Source: Thiohalocapsa sp. ML1 (GTDB taxonomy: Bacteria; Pseudomonadota; Gammaproteobacteria; Chromatiales; Chromatiaceae). Taken from it: a stretch of 64,000 bases of DNA. The translations under genes were made by a program, and so were the position numbers. A model generated the notes under the pieces. That model searched no databases. It was not told the DNA's origin and saw only the letters and a list, made by a program, of their open reading frames with translations. The stretch is from contig NZ_JABX01000021.1 of NCBI RefSeq assembly GCF_001469165.1, positions 41,838 to 105,837 of the forward strand, written 5' to 3'. Below are positions 8,875 to 19,690 of this stretch, piece by piece (the stretch's first letter is position 1; each line of letters starts with the position of its first letter).

Positions 8875-9513
8875 TCAGCGGTGGGCGCCGGCGAGATCGA
8901 GATAGCGGGCGTGCAGCGCGGCGACCTGCGGGCGCAGGGCAGCGCGGTCGCCGGCGTTGTCGATCACGTCGTCGGCGGCGGCGAGGCGCTCGGCGCGGGT
9001 CGCTTGGCTCGCGATGATGCGCCGCACCGCCGCCGGTGCGAGGCCGCTGCGGCGGCCGACGCGCGCGATGCGCAGCGCCTCGGGGGCGTCCACGACCAGC
9101 ACCCGGTCGGCGAGGCCGGTCTGGCCGGTTTCCACCAGCAGCGGGATGGCGAGCAGCGCGTAGGGGCCTTGGTCCGCGGCCAGGGCCGCCTGCATGCGCT
9201 CGCGGATCATCGGGTGCAGGATGGCCTCTAGCCGGCGCCGTGCGGCCGGGTCCGCGAACACGCGCTCGCGCAGCAGCGGCCGGTTGAGCCCCGTGTTGGC
9301 GCACAGCACCTCGGCGCCGAAGGCGGCGTTGATGGGGGCGAGGGCCGCGCCGCCGGGGGCGGTGAGCGCATGCGAGATGGCGTCGGCATCGATGACGGTG
9401 ACGCCGAGCTCAGCGAACAGGTCCGCAACGGCGCTCTTGCCGCTGCCGATGCCGCCGGTGAGCGCGACGGCGTAGGGGCGCGGTGGTGGCGCTTGGGTCG
9501 GCAACTCAGCCAA
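8875..9513 (-). CDS. coaE: Dephospho-CoA kinase
   Basis: Last step of coenzyme A synthesis: phosphorylation of dephospho-CoA at the ribose 3'-hydroxyl, in the cytosol. The 212-residue protein has the P-loop GGIGSGKS at about 20-27, the VIDAD motif, LLRERVFADP, LEAILHPMI and the RxxxR-containing lid region. Length and motif order are typical. Its start overlaps the pilD stop by eight bases; the pilB-pilC-pilD-coaE order is a common gammaproteobacterial arrangement, so it is almost certainly translated from the pilus transcript. Confidence 0.95.
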   Translation of the reverse strand: MAELPTQAPPPRPYAVALTGGIGSGKSAVADLFAELGVTVIDADAISHALTAPGGAALAPINAAFGAEVLCANTGLNRPLLRERVFADPAARRRLEAILHPMIRERMQAALAADQGPYALLAIPLLVETGQTGLADRVLVVDAPEALRIARVGRRSGLAPAAVRRIIASQATRAERLAAADDVIDNAGDRAALRPQVAALHARYLDLAGAHR

Positions 9514-10414
9514 GGCCGCTGACGCGCAGATAGGCGTCTGCGATGTCCGTACCCCAGAGCAGGTTCACCCAGCCGGAGATGGCGAGGAAGGGGCCGAAGG
9601 GGATCGGCGTCTCGCGGCCGGTGCGCCCGGTGGCGATGAGCGCGATGCCGAACAGCGCGCCGGGCAGCGCCGACAGGAGCACGATCTGCGGCAGCGTCTG
9701 CCAGCCCATCCAGGCGCCGAACAGCGCGAGCAGCTTGAAGTCGCCGCGGCCGAGCCCTTCCTTGCCGGTCAGCAGCCGAAAGGCGTGGAAGATGGCCCAC
9801 AGCGCGAGATAGCCGGCAACGGCGCCGAGGATGGCGGTCTCGCTGTCCACGAACACCGGCACCAGGCTCAGCACCAGCCCGAGCCACAACAGCGGCAGCG
9901 TGATGTCGTCCGGCAGCAGTTGTGTGTCGGCGTCGATGAAGGCGAGGGCGACGAGCCCCCAGGTGAAGACCAGCGCCGCCGCCGCCGCGGGCGTCGGGCC
10001 GAAGTGCCAGACGACGATGATCGAGAGCAGCGCCGTCAACGCCTCCACCAGCGGATAGCGCAGGGAGATGGCGCCGCTGCAGGCGCTGCAGCGCCCGCGT
10101 AGGAACAGCCAGCTCAGCACCGGGATGTTCTCCCAGGGCCGGATGCGATGGCCGCAGTGCGGGCAGTGTGAGGCCGGGCGGGACAGGCTGAGCGGGGGCG
10201 TCGCGTCCGCCGCGCGGGCTGGGCTCGGCGCGTCGGTGCCGGCCGCGGCCAGCTCGGCGCATTCGCTCTGCCACTGTGCCTCCATGATGCGCGGCAGGCG
10301 GGCGATGACGACGTTGAGGAAGCTGCCCATGATCAGCCCCAGCAGAACCACTCCCGCGTACAGCAGCGGTGGGGCCTCGGCCAATTCGGTCAGGGCGGCG
10401 AGAAAGAAATCCAT
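9506..10414 (-). CDS. pilD: Type IV prepilin peptidase / N-methyltransferase
   Basis: Inner-membrane bifunctional enzyme that cleaves the leader of type IV prepilins and methylates the new N-terminus. The N-terminal segment GLIMGSFLNVVIARLP (about 26-41) is typical. Two zinc-binding CxxC pairs are visible at C84/C87 (CPHC) and C109/C112 (CSAC). The two catalytic aspartates lie in FIDADTQLLPD (about 159-169) and GRGDFKLLA. Six to eight hydrophobic helices follow the cytosolic loop. The 302-residue length is usual. It is preceded by GGAG at a good distance and separated from pilC by a hexanucleotide repeat tract. Confidence 0.96.
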   Translation of the reverse strand: MDFFLAALTELAEAPPLLYAGVVLLGLIMGSFLNVVIARLPRIMEAQWQSECAELAAAGTDAPSPARAADATPPLSLSRPASHCPHCGHRIRPWENIPVLSWLFLRGRCSACSGAISLRYPLVEALTALLSIIVVWHFGPTPAAAAALVFTWGLVALAFIDADTQLLPDDITLPLLWLGLVLSLVPVFVDSETAILGAVAGYLALWAIFHAFRLLTGKEGLGRGDFKLLALFGAWMGWQTLPQIVLLSALPGALFGIALIATGRTGRETPIPFGPFLAISGWVNLLWGTDIADAYLRVSGLG

Positions 10415-10442
10415 GGGGGGCTCCGGAGTGCTCCTGGAGAGG

Positions 10443-10565
10443 CGATGGGATCGCTATCGGGATCGCTATCGGGATCGCTTTCGCTTTCGCTTTCGCTATC
10501 GGGATCGCCATCGCTGCGTAATCATCGATTGGAATCCCGATCCCGATCCCGATCCCGATCCCGAC
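10443..10565. repeat. GATCGC/GATCCC hexanucleotide tract between pilC and pilD
   Basis: Degenerate tandem hexamers: GGGATCGCTATC and CGCTTT units, then an interruption (10510-10530), then about five GATCCC units ending two bases before the pilC stop codon. The same hexamer family recurs near 25.6, 29.3, 33.9, 46.8, 47.5 and 55.6 kb, always between genes. It is transcribed within the pilus operon. Confidence 0.85.
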
Positions 10566-10566
10566 C

Positions 10567-11805
10567 TCACACCACCGCCGCGAGCTTGAAGATGGGAAGA
10601 TACATCGCCACCACCAAGCCGCCGACGAGGCCGCCGATGACGACCATGATCAACGGCTCCAGCAGGCTGCTCAGGGCATCCACGGCGTTGTCGACTTCTT
10701 CTTCATAGAAGTCGGCCACCTTGGCGAGCATCTCGTCGAGCGCGCCGGATTCCTCGCCGATGGCGGTCATCTGGATAACCATGTGCGGGAACAGGTTGCG
10801 CTGGCGCATCGAGAGCTGCAGGCTCTGGCCGGTGGCGACCTCCTCGCGCATCTTCATCACGGCATTGCTGTAGACGATGTTGCCGGTGGCGCCGGCCACC
10901 GAGTCCAGCGCCTCCACCAGCGGCACACCGGCCGCGAACATGGTCGAGAGCGTGCGCGCATAGCGGGCCACGGCCGACTTGTTCAGGATGCTGCCGATGA
11001 CGGGGATCTTGAGCGACAGCCGGTCGATGAGCTCACGGAACTTGCGCGAGCGCTGGAACAGCTTGCCGATGCCCCAAACCGTGCCGCCAATGGTCAGCGC
11101 CGCGGCCCACCAGTAGTCGCGCAGCAGGTCCGACAGGGTGATGACCAGCAGCGTGAAGGCCGGCAGGTCTGCGCCGAAGGACGAGAACATCGCCTTGAAC
11201 TGCGGTATCACGAACAGCAGGATGACGACGGTGACGCCGATGGCGACCAGGATGACCGCCGCTGGGTAGAACAACGCCTTTTTGACCTTGCCTTTGATGG
11301 ACTCGGTCTTTTCCTTGTACGTGGCGATCTTGTCCAACAGCACGTCGAGTACACCGGCCTGTTCGCCGGCGGCGACCAGGTTGCAGACCAGGTCGTCGAA
11401 GTAGATCGGGTACTTGCGCAGCGCATCGGCCATGGCCGTGCCGCTCTCGATGTCCTGTTTGATGGCGAGCAGCAGATCCTGCATGCTCGGGTTGTCGTGG
11501 CCGCGCCCAACGATGTCGAACGCTTGCACCAGCGGGACGCCGGCCGACATCATGGTGGCGAGCTGGCGGCTGAAGACCGTGAGGTCCTGGCTCGTGATCT
11601 TGCGCTTGCCGCCGCCTAAGAGCGGCTGCGCCTTCTTGCGGACCTTGGTGGGGTTCACCCCCTGGCGCCGCAGGTCCGCGCGCACGATCGCGACGCTTGC
11701 GGCGCGAAGGTCCCCCTTGACGCGGTTGCCGCGCCGGTCCACGCCCTCCCAGGCGAATACGCGGGCCTTTTCGGCCTTGGGTTTCTGGAGTGCGGTGACC
11801 GCCAT
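10567..11805 (-). CDS. pilC: Type IV pilus inner-membrane platform protein PilC
   Basis: Polytopic platform protein of the type IV pilus machine that couples the PilB/PilT motors to pilin assembly. It has 412 residues, two GspF domains (motifs DLTVFSRQLATMMSAGVPLVQ and ARYARTLSTMFAAGVPLVEAL), and three membrane segments around 175-200, 225-245 and near the C-terminus (LIMVVIGGLVGGLVVAMYLP). The start lies three bases from the pilB stop, so the two are tightly coupled. Length and architecture are standard. Confidence 0.97.
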   Translation of the reverse strand: MAVTALQKPKAEKARVFAWEGVDRRGNRVKGDLRAASVAIVRADLRRQGVNPTKVRKKAQPLLGGGKRKITSQDLTVFSRQLATMMSAGVPLVQAFDIVGRGHDNPSMQDLLLAIKQDIESGTAMADALRKYPIYFDDLVCNLVAAGEQAGVLDVLLDKIATYKEKTESIKGKVKKALFYPAAVILVAIGVTVVILLFVIPQFKAMFSSFGADLPAFTLLVITLSDLLRDYWWAAALTIGGTVWGIGKLFQRSRKFRELIDRLSLKIPVIGSILNKSAVARYARTLSTMFAAGVPLVEALDSVAGATGNIVYSNAVMKMREEVATGQSLQLSMRQRNLFPHMVIQMTAIGEESGALDEMLAKVADFYEEEVDNAVDALSSLLEPLIMVVIGGLVGGLVVAMYLPIFKLAAVV

Positions 11806-11808
11806 GGC

Positions 11809-13521
11809 TTAATCCTTGGTGACGCGGTTGAGCTCGACCAAGCTTGTCATCCCTGACTTGACCTTGCGCAGCCCGGCGCGGCGCAGATCGGCGTAGCCCT
11901 CCTTGTCGGCTTGGTCTGCCAATTGGATAGAGTTGCCGCCTTCCATGATCAGGCGGCCCATTTCCTCGGATACCTTGATCACCTGAAAAATGCCGATGCG
12001 GCCCTTGTAGCCGTCGACGCAGCGGTCGCAGCCAACGGCCTTGTAGACGGTGATGCCCTCGGCGATCTCTTCTTCGGTGAAGCCCTCCTCGATCAGCGCC
12101 TCGCGCGGCAGGTCGTCTTCGCTGCGGCAGTGGGGGCAGAGCTTGCGCGCGAGGCGCTGGGCCATGATCAAGAGCACGGAGGAGGCGATGTTGAAGGGCG
12201 GCACGCCCATGTTGGCAAGGCGGGTGAGGCACTGCGGCGCATCATTGGTGTGCAGCGTGGACAGCACGAGGTGACCAGTCTGCGCGGCCTTGACCGCGAT
12301 CTCGGCGGTTTCCAGGTCGCGGATCTCGCCGACCATGACGATGTCCGGGTCCTGGCGCAGGAAGGCGCGTAGCGCGGCGGCAAAGGTCATGCCCGTCTTG
12401 GGGTTCATGTTCACCTGGTTGATGCCGGGCACCTGGATCTCCACCGGGTCTTCGACCGTGGAGATGTTGATGTCCGGCTTGTTCAGGATATTGAGCGCCG
12501 AATACAGCGTGACGGTCTTGCCGGAGCCCGTGGGACCGGTAACCAGGATCATGCCGTAGGGCTTCTTGATGCAGCTCATGAAGGCCGTGCGTTGCTCCGC
12601 GTCCATGCCGAGCTGGTCGATGCCGACGTTGGCGGCGTTGGAGTCCAGGATACGCAGCACGACCTTCTCGCCGTACAGCGTGGGCAGTGTGTTGACGCGG
12701 AAGTCGATGTCACGCGTGCGGCTCAGCTTGAGCTTGATGCGGCCGTCCTGCGGCACGCGGCGCTCGGCGATGTTCATCCGCGACATGACCTTGAGCCGCG
12801 CCACCAGGCGGGTGGCGATGCTGATGGGCGGGTTCGCGATCTCGCGCAGCATGCCGTCCTGACGGTAGCGGATGCGAAAGTACTTCTCGTAGGGCTCGAA
12901 GTGGATGTCCGACGCCGCCGCGGAGATGGCGTCGACGAGGACCTTGTTCACGTAGCGCACAACGGGCGCCTCGTCGACGTTGAGGTCGGAGTCGTCGTGG
13001 GCCTCGTCGTCTTCGTTGGCGATCTCCAGGTTGTCCAGGTCGGTGTCCATGAGGTCCGTCATGGTCGTGTCCTGGGCATCGATCGCCTGATCGATGGCGG
13101 CGGCGAGCTTGGTCTCTTCCACCAGGATGGCGTTCGTCGCCAGGCCGGTGTTGAAGCGGATCTCGTCCAGCGCGCGGTCGTTGGTGGGGTCCGAGACCGC
13201 CAGGAACAGCCGGTTGCCGCGCCGGTGGATGGGCAGCACTCGGTGCTTGCGGATCAGCTTCTCGTCCACCAGCGTGAAGGGCATGGTCTGGCGGTCGATG
13301 GCGTCCAAGTCCAACAGCGGCACGCCGAACTCCTGGGAGGCGGCGATGGCAATGCGGCGGCTGTCGAGCACCTTCTCGGCGACCAGATACTGGATCAGCG
13401 GCTGGCGGCGGCGCGCGGCCTCAATGTGTGCGGTCTGCGCCTGCTGCTCGCTGATGAGGCCGTCGCGCACTAGGCGGCGCGCCAGACCTGCGGGGTGGAT
13501 TTGGGCCGGTTCGGTGGACAT
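11809..13521 (-). CDS. pilB: Type IV-A pilus assembly ATPase PilB
   Basis: Cytosolic hexameric motor that powers pilin polymerisation. The 570-residue protein has an N-terminal GspE/MshEN-type domain (about 1-150), Walker A GPTGSGKT at 329-336, an Asp-box region around 350-360 (INISTVEDPVE), Walker B (IVMVGEIRD) near 394-402, and a zinc-binding four-cysteine motif CPHC...CDRC near the C-terminus. GAGG precedes the ATG at eight bases. No pilA lies directly upstream; the 298-bp gap to the next gene shows no supported gene. Confidence 0.97.
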   Translation of the reverse strand: MSTEPAQIHPAGLARRLVRDGLISEQQAQTAHIEAARRRQPLIQYLVAEKVLDSRRIAIAASQEFGVPLLDLDAIDRQTMPFTLVDEKLIRKHRVLPIHRRGNRLFLAVSDPTNDRALDEIRFNTGLATNAILVEETKLAAAIDQAIDAQDTTMTDLMDTDLDNLEIANEDDEAHDDSDLNVDEAPVVRYVNKVLVDAISAAASDIHFEPYEKYFRIRYRQDGMLREIANPPISIATRLVARLKVMSRMNIAERRVPQDGRIKLKLSRTRDIDFRVNTLPTLYGEKVVLRILDSNAANVGIDQLGMDAEQRTAFMSCIKKPYGMILVTGPTGSGKTVTLYSALNILNKPDINISTVEDPVEIQVPGINQVNMNPKTGMTFAAALRAFLRQDPDIVMVGEIRDLETAEIAVKAAQTGHLVLSTLHTNDAPQCLTRLANMGVPPFNIASSVLLIMAQRLARKLCPHCRSEDDLPREALIEEGFTEEEIAEGITVYKAVGCDRCVDGYKGRIGIFQVIKVSEEMGRLIMEGGNSIQLADQADKEGYADLRRAGLRKVKSGMTSLVELNRVTKD

Positions 13522-13819
13522 TCAGGAACCTCGTTGAGCTCCGGTGGCCGATGCCACTCGCTTGGCGCCGCCGCGGCTCCGTGGCGATGCCGGCGGGCTG
13601 GCCGGTGGAGCCCCGTCGGCCGCGCTGTCCGGCGTCGTCGGCCGCGGGGGACTCGCGTGGCGGGACGGACCGCCGCTGCGGTCGATGCGACGCGGCCGTT
13701 GCGTGGCGGGATCGAGACGGGCCGCACGGCGCTCAGGGAACGCCGTGCGGGTGGGCTCCAATCCGTCCAATTGACAGTTTAGTCCGCCGATCGGTTCCCA
13801 AGTTGGGCGGACGGTCGCA

Positions 13820-14698
13820 TTAGCGATTGACGTTGTAGGCGAGACGGACGTTTTTCGCCACCAGACCGTTGTCCTTCTGCTCGCTCTCGGCGATGTAGAA
13901 CTCCAGGATGGTCTCGCGGTTCATCAGCATGTCCTCGCTCACGTCGTCCGCCACCTCGTTGGCGTGGCAGAACACCGGGACGTAGGGCGAGAGCTCCTCG
14001 CGCGGGTCCGTAATCCATAGGTGCGGCGAGATGTGTGTCATGAAGCGCAGGAAGCCGAAGCCCTTCTCCGGGAACCACTTGGTACAGACGCCGCGCACGC
14101 AGGAGCCGGGCTTGCCCCATTCGTTGCGGGGCTCGTAGGACACCGGCAGCAGGTCCGGGATCAGGAAGCCGGACCAGAACGCGTCTACTTCCTGCTGCAA
14201 CTGGCGCGAGATGTTCTTGAAGGCGATGAGCTCAACCCGGCAGCCGCGGTTCTGCAGCGCATCGACGACCTGCAGGAAGTCGCCGTCGCCGGTGACGAGG
14301 ATGACCTGCTCAAGCTTCTCTGCCTGCAGCATCGCATCCACCGCCATGTCGAGGTCCGCGTTGGCCTTGGTGGAGACGTTGCCGGCCTCGTCCGTGTAGC
14401 GCCGGACGTACTTGACCGTGATCTTCCAGCCGAAGTCCCTGACCATCTGTTGATAGGCGCGCGACTTCTTGTTGTATTCCGGGTCTTCCTTGGCGCGTTC
14501 GGCATCGAAGGCAATGTAGGTATTGAGGCGTTGCAAAACACCGTTCTCGCGGCTCGCAAACTTGCGCAGCACGTCATAGCGCATCTGGTAACCGCCGTTG
14601 TAGCGGATGTTCTCGGCGTCGACGTAGACGCCAACACGTGGCGTAGATGGCAAAGTAAAGACTCCGTGTAGGCAGAGCGTTTCAGGCTGTTGCGGCAT
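13820..14698 (-). CDS. NYN (PIN-like) nuclease with C-terminal cold-shock domain
   Basis: A likely RNA-processing nuclease. The NYN/LabA-like domain (about residues 20-185 of 292) shows the acidic set of the PIN-like fold: D27 in VGVYVDAENI, D115/D117/D121 in KANADLDMAVDAM and D138/D140 in VTGDGDF. Residues 202-287 match the cold-shock domain order: GVCTKWFPEKGFGFLRF (the KGFGF nucleic-acid-binding motif), then VFCHANEV, then LVAKNVRL. The start used (MPQQPETL) gives a compact protein; an in-frame start 90 bases upstream is less likely. It is transcribed in the same direction as acs upstream of it and pilB downstream, with no obvious operon. Confidence 0.85.
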   Translation of the reverse strand: MPQQPETLCLHGVFTLPSTPRVGVYVDAENIRYNGGYQMRYDVLRKFASRENGVLQRLNTYIAFDAERAKEDPEYNKKSRAYQQMVRDFGWKITVKYVRRYTDEAGNVSTKANADLDMAVDAMLQAEKLEQVILVTGDGDFLQVVDALQNRGCRVELIAFKNISRQLQQEVDAFWSGFLIPDLLPVSYEPRNEWGKPGSCVRGVCTKWFPEKGFGFLRFMTHISPHLWITDPREELSPYVPVFCHANEVADDVSEDMLMNRETILEFYIAESEQKDNGLVAKNVRLAYNVNR

Positions 14699-14865
14699 GG
14701 CCGGTCCCCCGCAGTCGCCGCGTGCGTGGGGGCGCCGGATGCTTGAGGGCTTGGGGTCGGATGGAAAGAGGATGCGCGACCCCGGCATGGGGCCGCTCGG
14801 GCATGCCGCACCGCCGCCGCGGCCATGCAGCCGCCGGCGGCCGGCGCTGGTGCCGAGTGGCGAGA

Positions 14866-16812
<1,947 letters not shown>

Positions 16813-16959
16813 AGTGAGCTCCTCTTAGTGTTATCCCCGGGGTGGCCGGAGACGACAAGGCGGCATCCGGGGTTATGTAAACGGCAGAGTCTAAACCCAA
16901 GCCCCAGAGCCCGCTACCGGGGCTCGGGGGCTTGCGGGGGCTTGCCGGCTTGGTGCAGA

Positions 16960-18030
16960 TCAGGCGGCGACTGTGCCGCCGGGGCGCTGCGCCTCCCGCG
17001 GCGGAAACAGAAAGCCGCCCAGGACGAGCAGCAGCACCCCGGTGAGCGAGATCCAGTACCAGCCCGCGAAGCCCGCGTCGCCGAAGCGGTAGACGGCACC
17101 CGCGCTCAGCATGACGCCGTCCTCAAAGGGCACGATCCAGCTCACGCCGAAACTGAGGCCATCGTCGGGCCCGGCGACCGGCTCCGCGTAGGCGGCGGCG
17201 CTGACGCCGGCGTCATCCTCCACCAGATCGACCCGGTAAAGCCCATCGTCGCTGCCGATCCAGAGCCGCTCGCGGCCGTTGCGGGCCGGCTCCAGATGCA
17301 GCGATAGCATCCGGCTCCGCTCCAGCCCCACATCGAGGGGTTGCCAGGGCTGCATCGGCGCTGCCTGCCAATGCAGGCCCTGACTGCTGCCGGCGACGAG
17401 CCGGCCGCGCTCGGTGATGACGAAGCTGAACACGTTGGCCTCCGGCGGCAGCCCGTCGCTATTCGGCGCCCAGGTGGCGAGGTCCGCGACGGCGGCGGTG
17501 AAGACGCCCTGGTTCACAGTGCCCGCATGCAAATACTCGGCGGCGTCCGCGGTCTGCGGCTCCAGCCGGTAGACATAGATGCCGGGGAGCTGGCGCTGCC
17601 AATTGCCGCCGCGCTCCACCAGCAAGCCGTCGGCCGTGGCCACCACCAGGCCGGCCGCGGTGGCGGCCTCGTCGCTGACCCGCTCGGTCACCGCCGGCAG
17701 ACCCGAGGGACCGTTCACCAGCCCGCCCGCGGTGCCGATGGGGCCTTCGCTCGGGTCGCCGGACAGGTCCGCCTCCAGCGACGTCACGGGGTGCCCGCCC
17801 AGATCGATGTCCACGCGCTGCCAGACGCCGTCCGTCAGCCGCCACAGCTCGCCCTTGCCCGTGCCGGCGAGGATGCTGCCGTCGTCGGCGCGGGCGAGGT
17901 CGGTGACGTGGCCGATGCGCGGCGGGTCGTTCGGAACCAGGCGCTCGCCGCCGGGCAGGAGCGGGCCGGCGACGATGGCGATGAGCCCGGCGGCGATCAG
18001 GGCCAGGGCAAGCGGGCGATTGGACTGCAT
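16960..18030 (-). CDS. Membrane-anchored propeller-like protein of unknown function
   Basis: The 356-residue protein has an N-terminal hydrophobic segment (about 7-25, signal anchor or signal peptide) and a C-terminal transmembrane helix (GWYWISLTGVLLLVLGGFLF) followed by a short basic tail. Between them are repeats such as VTDLARADDGSILAGTGKGELWR, LVVATADGLLVERGGNWQR and LWIGSDDGLYRVDL. These resemble two-component-regulator-type or WD-like propeller blades and place the propeller in the periplasm. There is no enzymatic motif. It stands alone between acs and gltX. Function is not known. Confidence 0.6.
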   Translation of the reverse strand: MQSNRPLALALIAAGLIAIVAGPLLPGGERLVPNDPPRIGHVTDLARADDGSILAGTGKGELWRLTDGVWQRVDIDLGGHPVTSLEADLSGDPSEGPIGTAGGLVNGPSGLPAVTERVSDEAATAAGLVVATADGLLVERGGNWQRQLPGIYVYRLEPQTADAAEYLHAGTVNQGVFTAAVADLATWAPNSDGLPPEANVFSFVITERGRLVAGSSQGLHWQAAPMQPWQPLDVGLERSRMLSLHLEPARNGRERLWIGSDDGLYRVDLVEDDAGVSAAAYAEPVAGPDDGLSFGVSWIVPFEDGVMLSAGAVYRFGDAGFAGWYWISLTGVLLLVLGGFLFPPREAQRPGGTVAA

Positions 18031-18054
18031 GCTCGAATCCTCAGTGGCTTGATG

Positions 18055-18102
18055 TTTCGTCTGGAGTTTCGTCTGGAGTTTGGTCTGGTATTTGGTCTGG
18101 TT
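18055..18102. repeat. Four 12-bp tandem units (TTTCGTCTGGAG type)
   Basis: Four consecutive 12-mers: TTTCGTCTGGAG twice, TTTGGTCTGGTA, then TTTGGTCTGGTT. They lie between the divergent propeller-protein gene and gltX, in the likely promoter region. Confidence 0.7.
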
Positions 18103-18209
18103 ATCGTCGAGGTCGGGTGGCCGCGCCCGACGCCGGCCGCGCCGGGCAAGCGGGCCACCCTCTGCTAGAATGCCGCGTCACATTATCCGCTGCCGAAGAA
18201 CCCACGCCG

Positions 18210-19625
18210 ATGACCGTCCGCACCCGCTTTGCCCCGTCGCCGACCGGCTTTCTGCACGTGGGAGGGGCGCGGACCGCGCTGTTCTGCTACCTGTTTGCGC
18301 GCCGCCACGGCGGCGAGTTCATCCTGCGCATCGAGGACACCGACCTGGAGCGCTCCACCGCGGAGTCCGTCAACGCGATCCTGGAGGGCATGGCCTGGCT
18401 CGGGCTCGACTACGACGAGGGTCCGTTTTATCAGACCCAGCGTTTCGAGCGGTACAACGCCGTCATCGACGAGCTGTTGGACAAGGGCCTGGCCTACCGC
18501 TGCGACTGCCCCAAGGAGCGCCTGGACCGCGTCCGCGACATGCAGATGGCGGCCAAGATCAAGCCGCGCTACGACGGCCACTGCCGCGGCCGCCACGTGG
18601 ACCCGGCAGCGCCGCACGTGGTGCGCTTCAGCAACCCCGCGGACGGCGCCGTGGTGGTTGACGACATGATCCGCGGGCGCATCCCCTTTGCCAACGACGA
18701 GCTGGATGATCTGATTATCCGCCGCAGCGACGGCTCGCCGACCTACAACCTGACCGTCGTCGTCGATGATGCGGACATGGGCATCACGCACGTGATCCGC
18801 GGCGACGATCACGTCAACAACACCCCAAGGCAGATGAACATCCTCGCCGCCCTGGGCAAGGCGCCGCCGCGCTATGCGCACGTGCCCATGATTCTCGGTG
18901 CCGACGGCGCGCGGCTCTCCAAGCGCCATGGCGCGGTCAGCGTCATCGCCTACCGCGACCAGGGCTATCTGCCGGAGGCGCTGATCAATTATCTGGTGCG
19001 CCTGGGCTGGTCCCATGGTGATCAGGAGGTCTTCTCGCTGGACGAGCTGATTGAGGTGTTCGACATCACCGATGTCAACAAGGCCGCGTCCGCGTTCAAC
19101 AGCGACAAGCTCGACTGGCTGAACCAGCACTACATCCAGCACGCCGACCCCAAGCGCATTGCGCGGCTCCTGAGCCCGCATTTGGGGCACATCGACATCG
19201 ACCCGAGCACCGGCCCGGACCCCGTGGACGTGGTGCAGGCGCAGGCGGCGCGGGCCAAGACGCTGGTGGAGCTCGCTGAGATCAGCGCCTTCTGCTGGCG
19301 CGACTTCGACGACTACGAGCCCGCCGCGGCCAAGAAGCACCTGCGCGCCGCGGCCCACGAGCCGCTCGCACGCGCGCGTGCCGAGCTCGACATGCTGGCG
19401 CTGGAGGACTGGACCGACGCGGGGCTGCATCGTGTCATCGAGCGCGTGTCCGAAGCGCTCGGTCTCAACATGGGCAAGGTGGCGCAGCCGCTGCGGGTGG
19501 CCGTCGTCGGCCGCGCCGCGTCGCCCGGCATCGACGTCACGCTGCGCTTGGTCGGCAAGGAAGCGACGCTGCGGCGCATCGACCGCGCGCTGGACTACAT
19601 CGCCGCCCGGGCGCCTGAGGCCTAG
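18210..19625 (+). CDS. gltX: Glutamyl-tRNA synthetase
   Basis: Class I aminoacyl-tRNA synthetase charging tRNA-Glu. The start is placed at MTVRTRFAPSPTG because the HIGH-type motif (FAPSPTGFLHVGG) must sit at the very N-terminus; the frame extends 93 bases further without conserved sequence. The product has 471 residues. The KMSKS-equivalent is RLSKRHG. Other family segments are RIEDTDLERS, VIRGDDHVNNTPRQ and VNKAASAFNSDKLDWLN. It is separated by only 65 bases from the moxR gene downstream. Confidence 0.97.
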   Translation: MTVRTRFAPSPTGFLHVGGARTALFCYLFARRHGGEFILRIEDTDLERSTAESVNAILEGMAWLGLDYDEGPFYQTQRFERYNAVIDELLDKGLAYRCDCPKERLDRVRDMQMAAKIKPRYDGHCRGRHVDPAAPHVVRFSNPADGAVVVDDMIRGRIPFANDELDDLIIRRSDGSPTYNLTVVVDDADMGITHVIRGDDHVNNTPRQMNILAALGKAPPRYAHVPMILGADGARLSKRHGAVSVIAYRDQGYLPEALINYLVRLGWSHGDQEVFSLDELIEVFDITDVNKAASAFNSDKLDWLNQHYIQHADPKRIARLLSPHLGHIDIDPSTGPDPVDVVQAQAARAKTLVELAEISAFCWRDFDDYEPAAAKKHLRAAAHEPLARARAELDMLALEDWTDAGLHRVIERVSEALGLNMGKVAQPLRVAVVGRAASPGIDVTLRLVGKEATLRRIDRALDYIAARAPEA

Positions 19626-19690
19626 CGCGCGTATTCTCCGCCGCCGCCCGCATCTGCGCGGCCGAGTCAAGCCAACCGCGAATCCGAGCC

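Noticed and set aside
13522..13819. Short open frames upstream of pilB
   Set aside because: All are Arg/Pro-rich without homology; no pilin-like leader or N-terminal helix is present.
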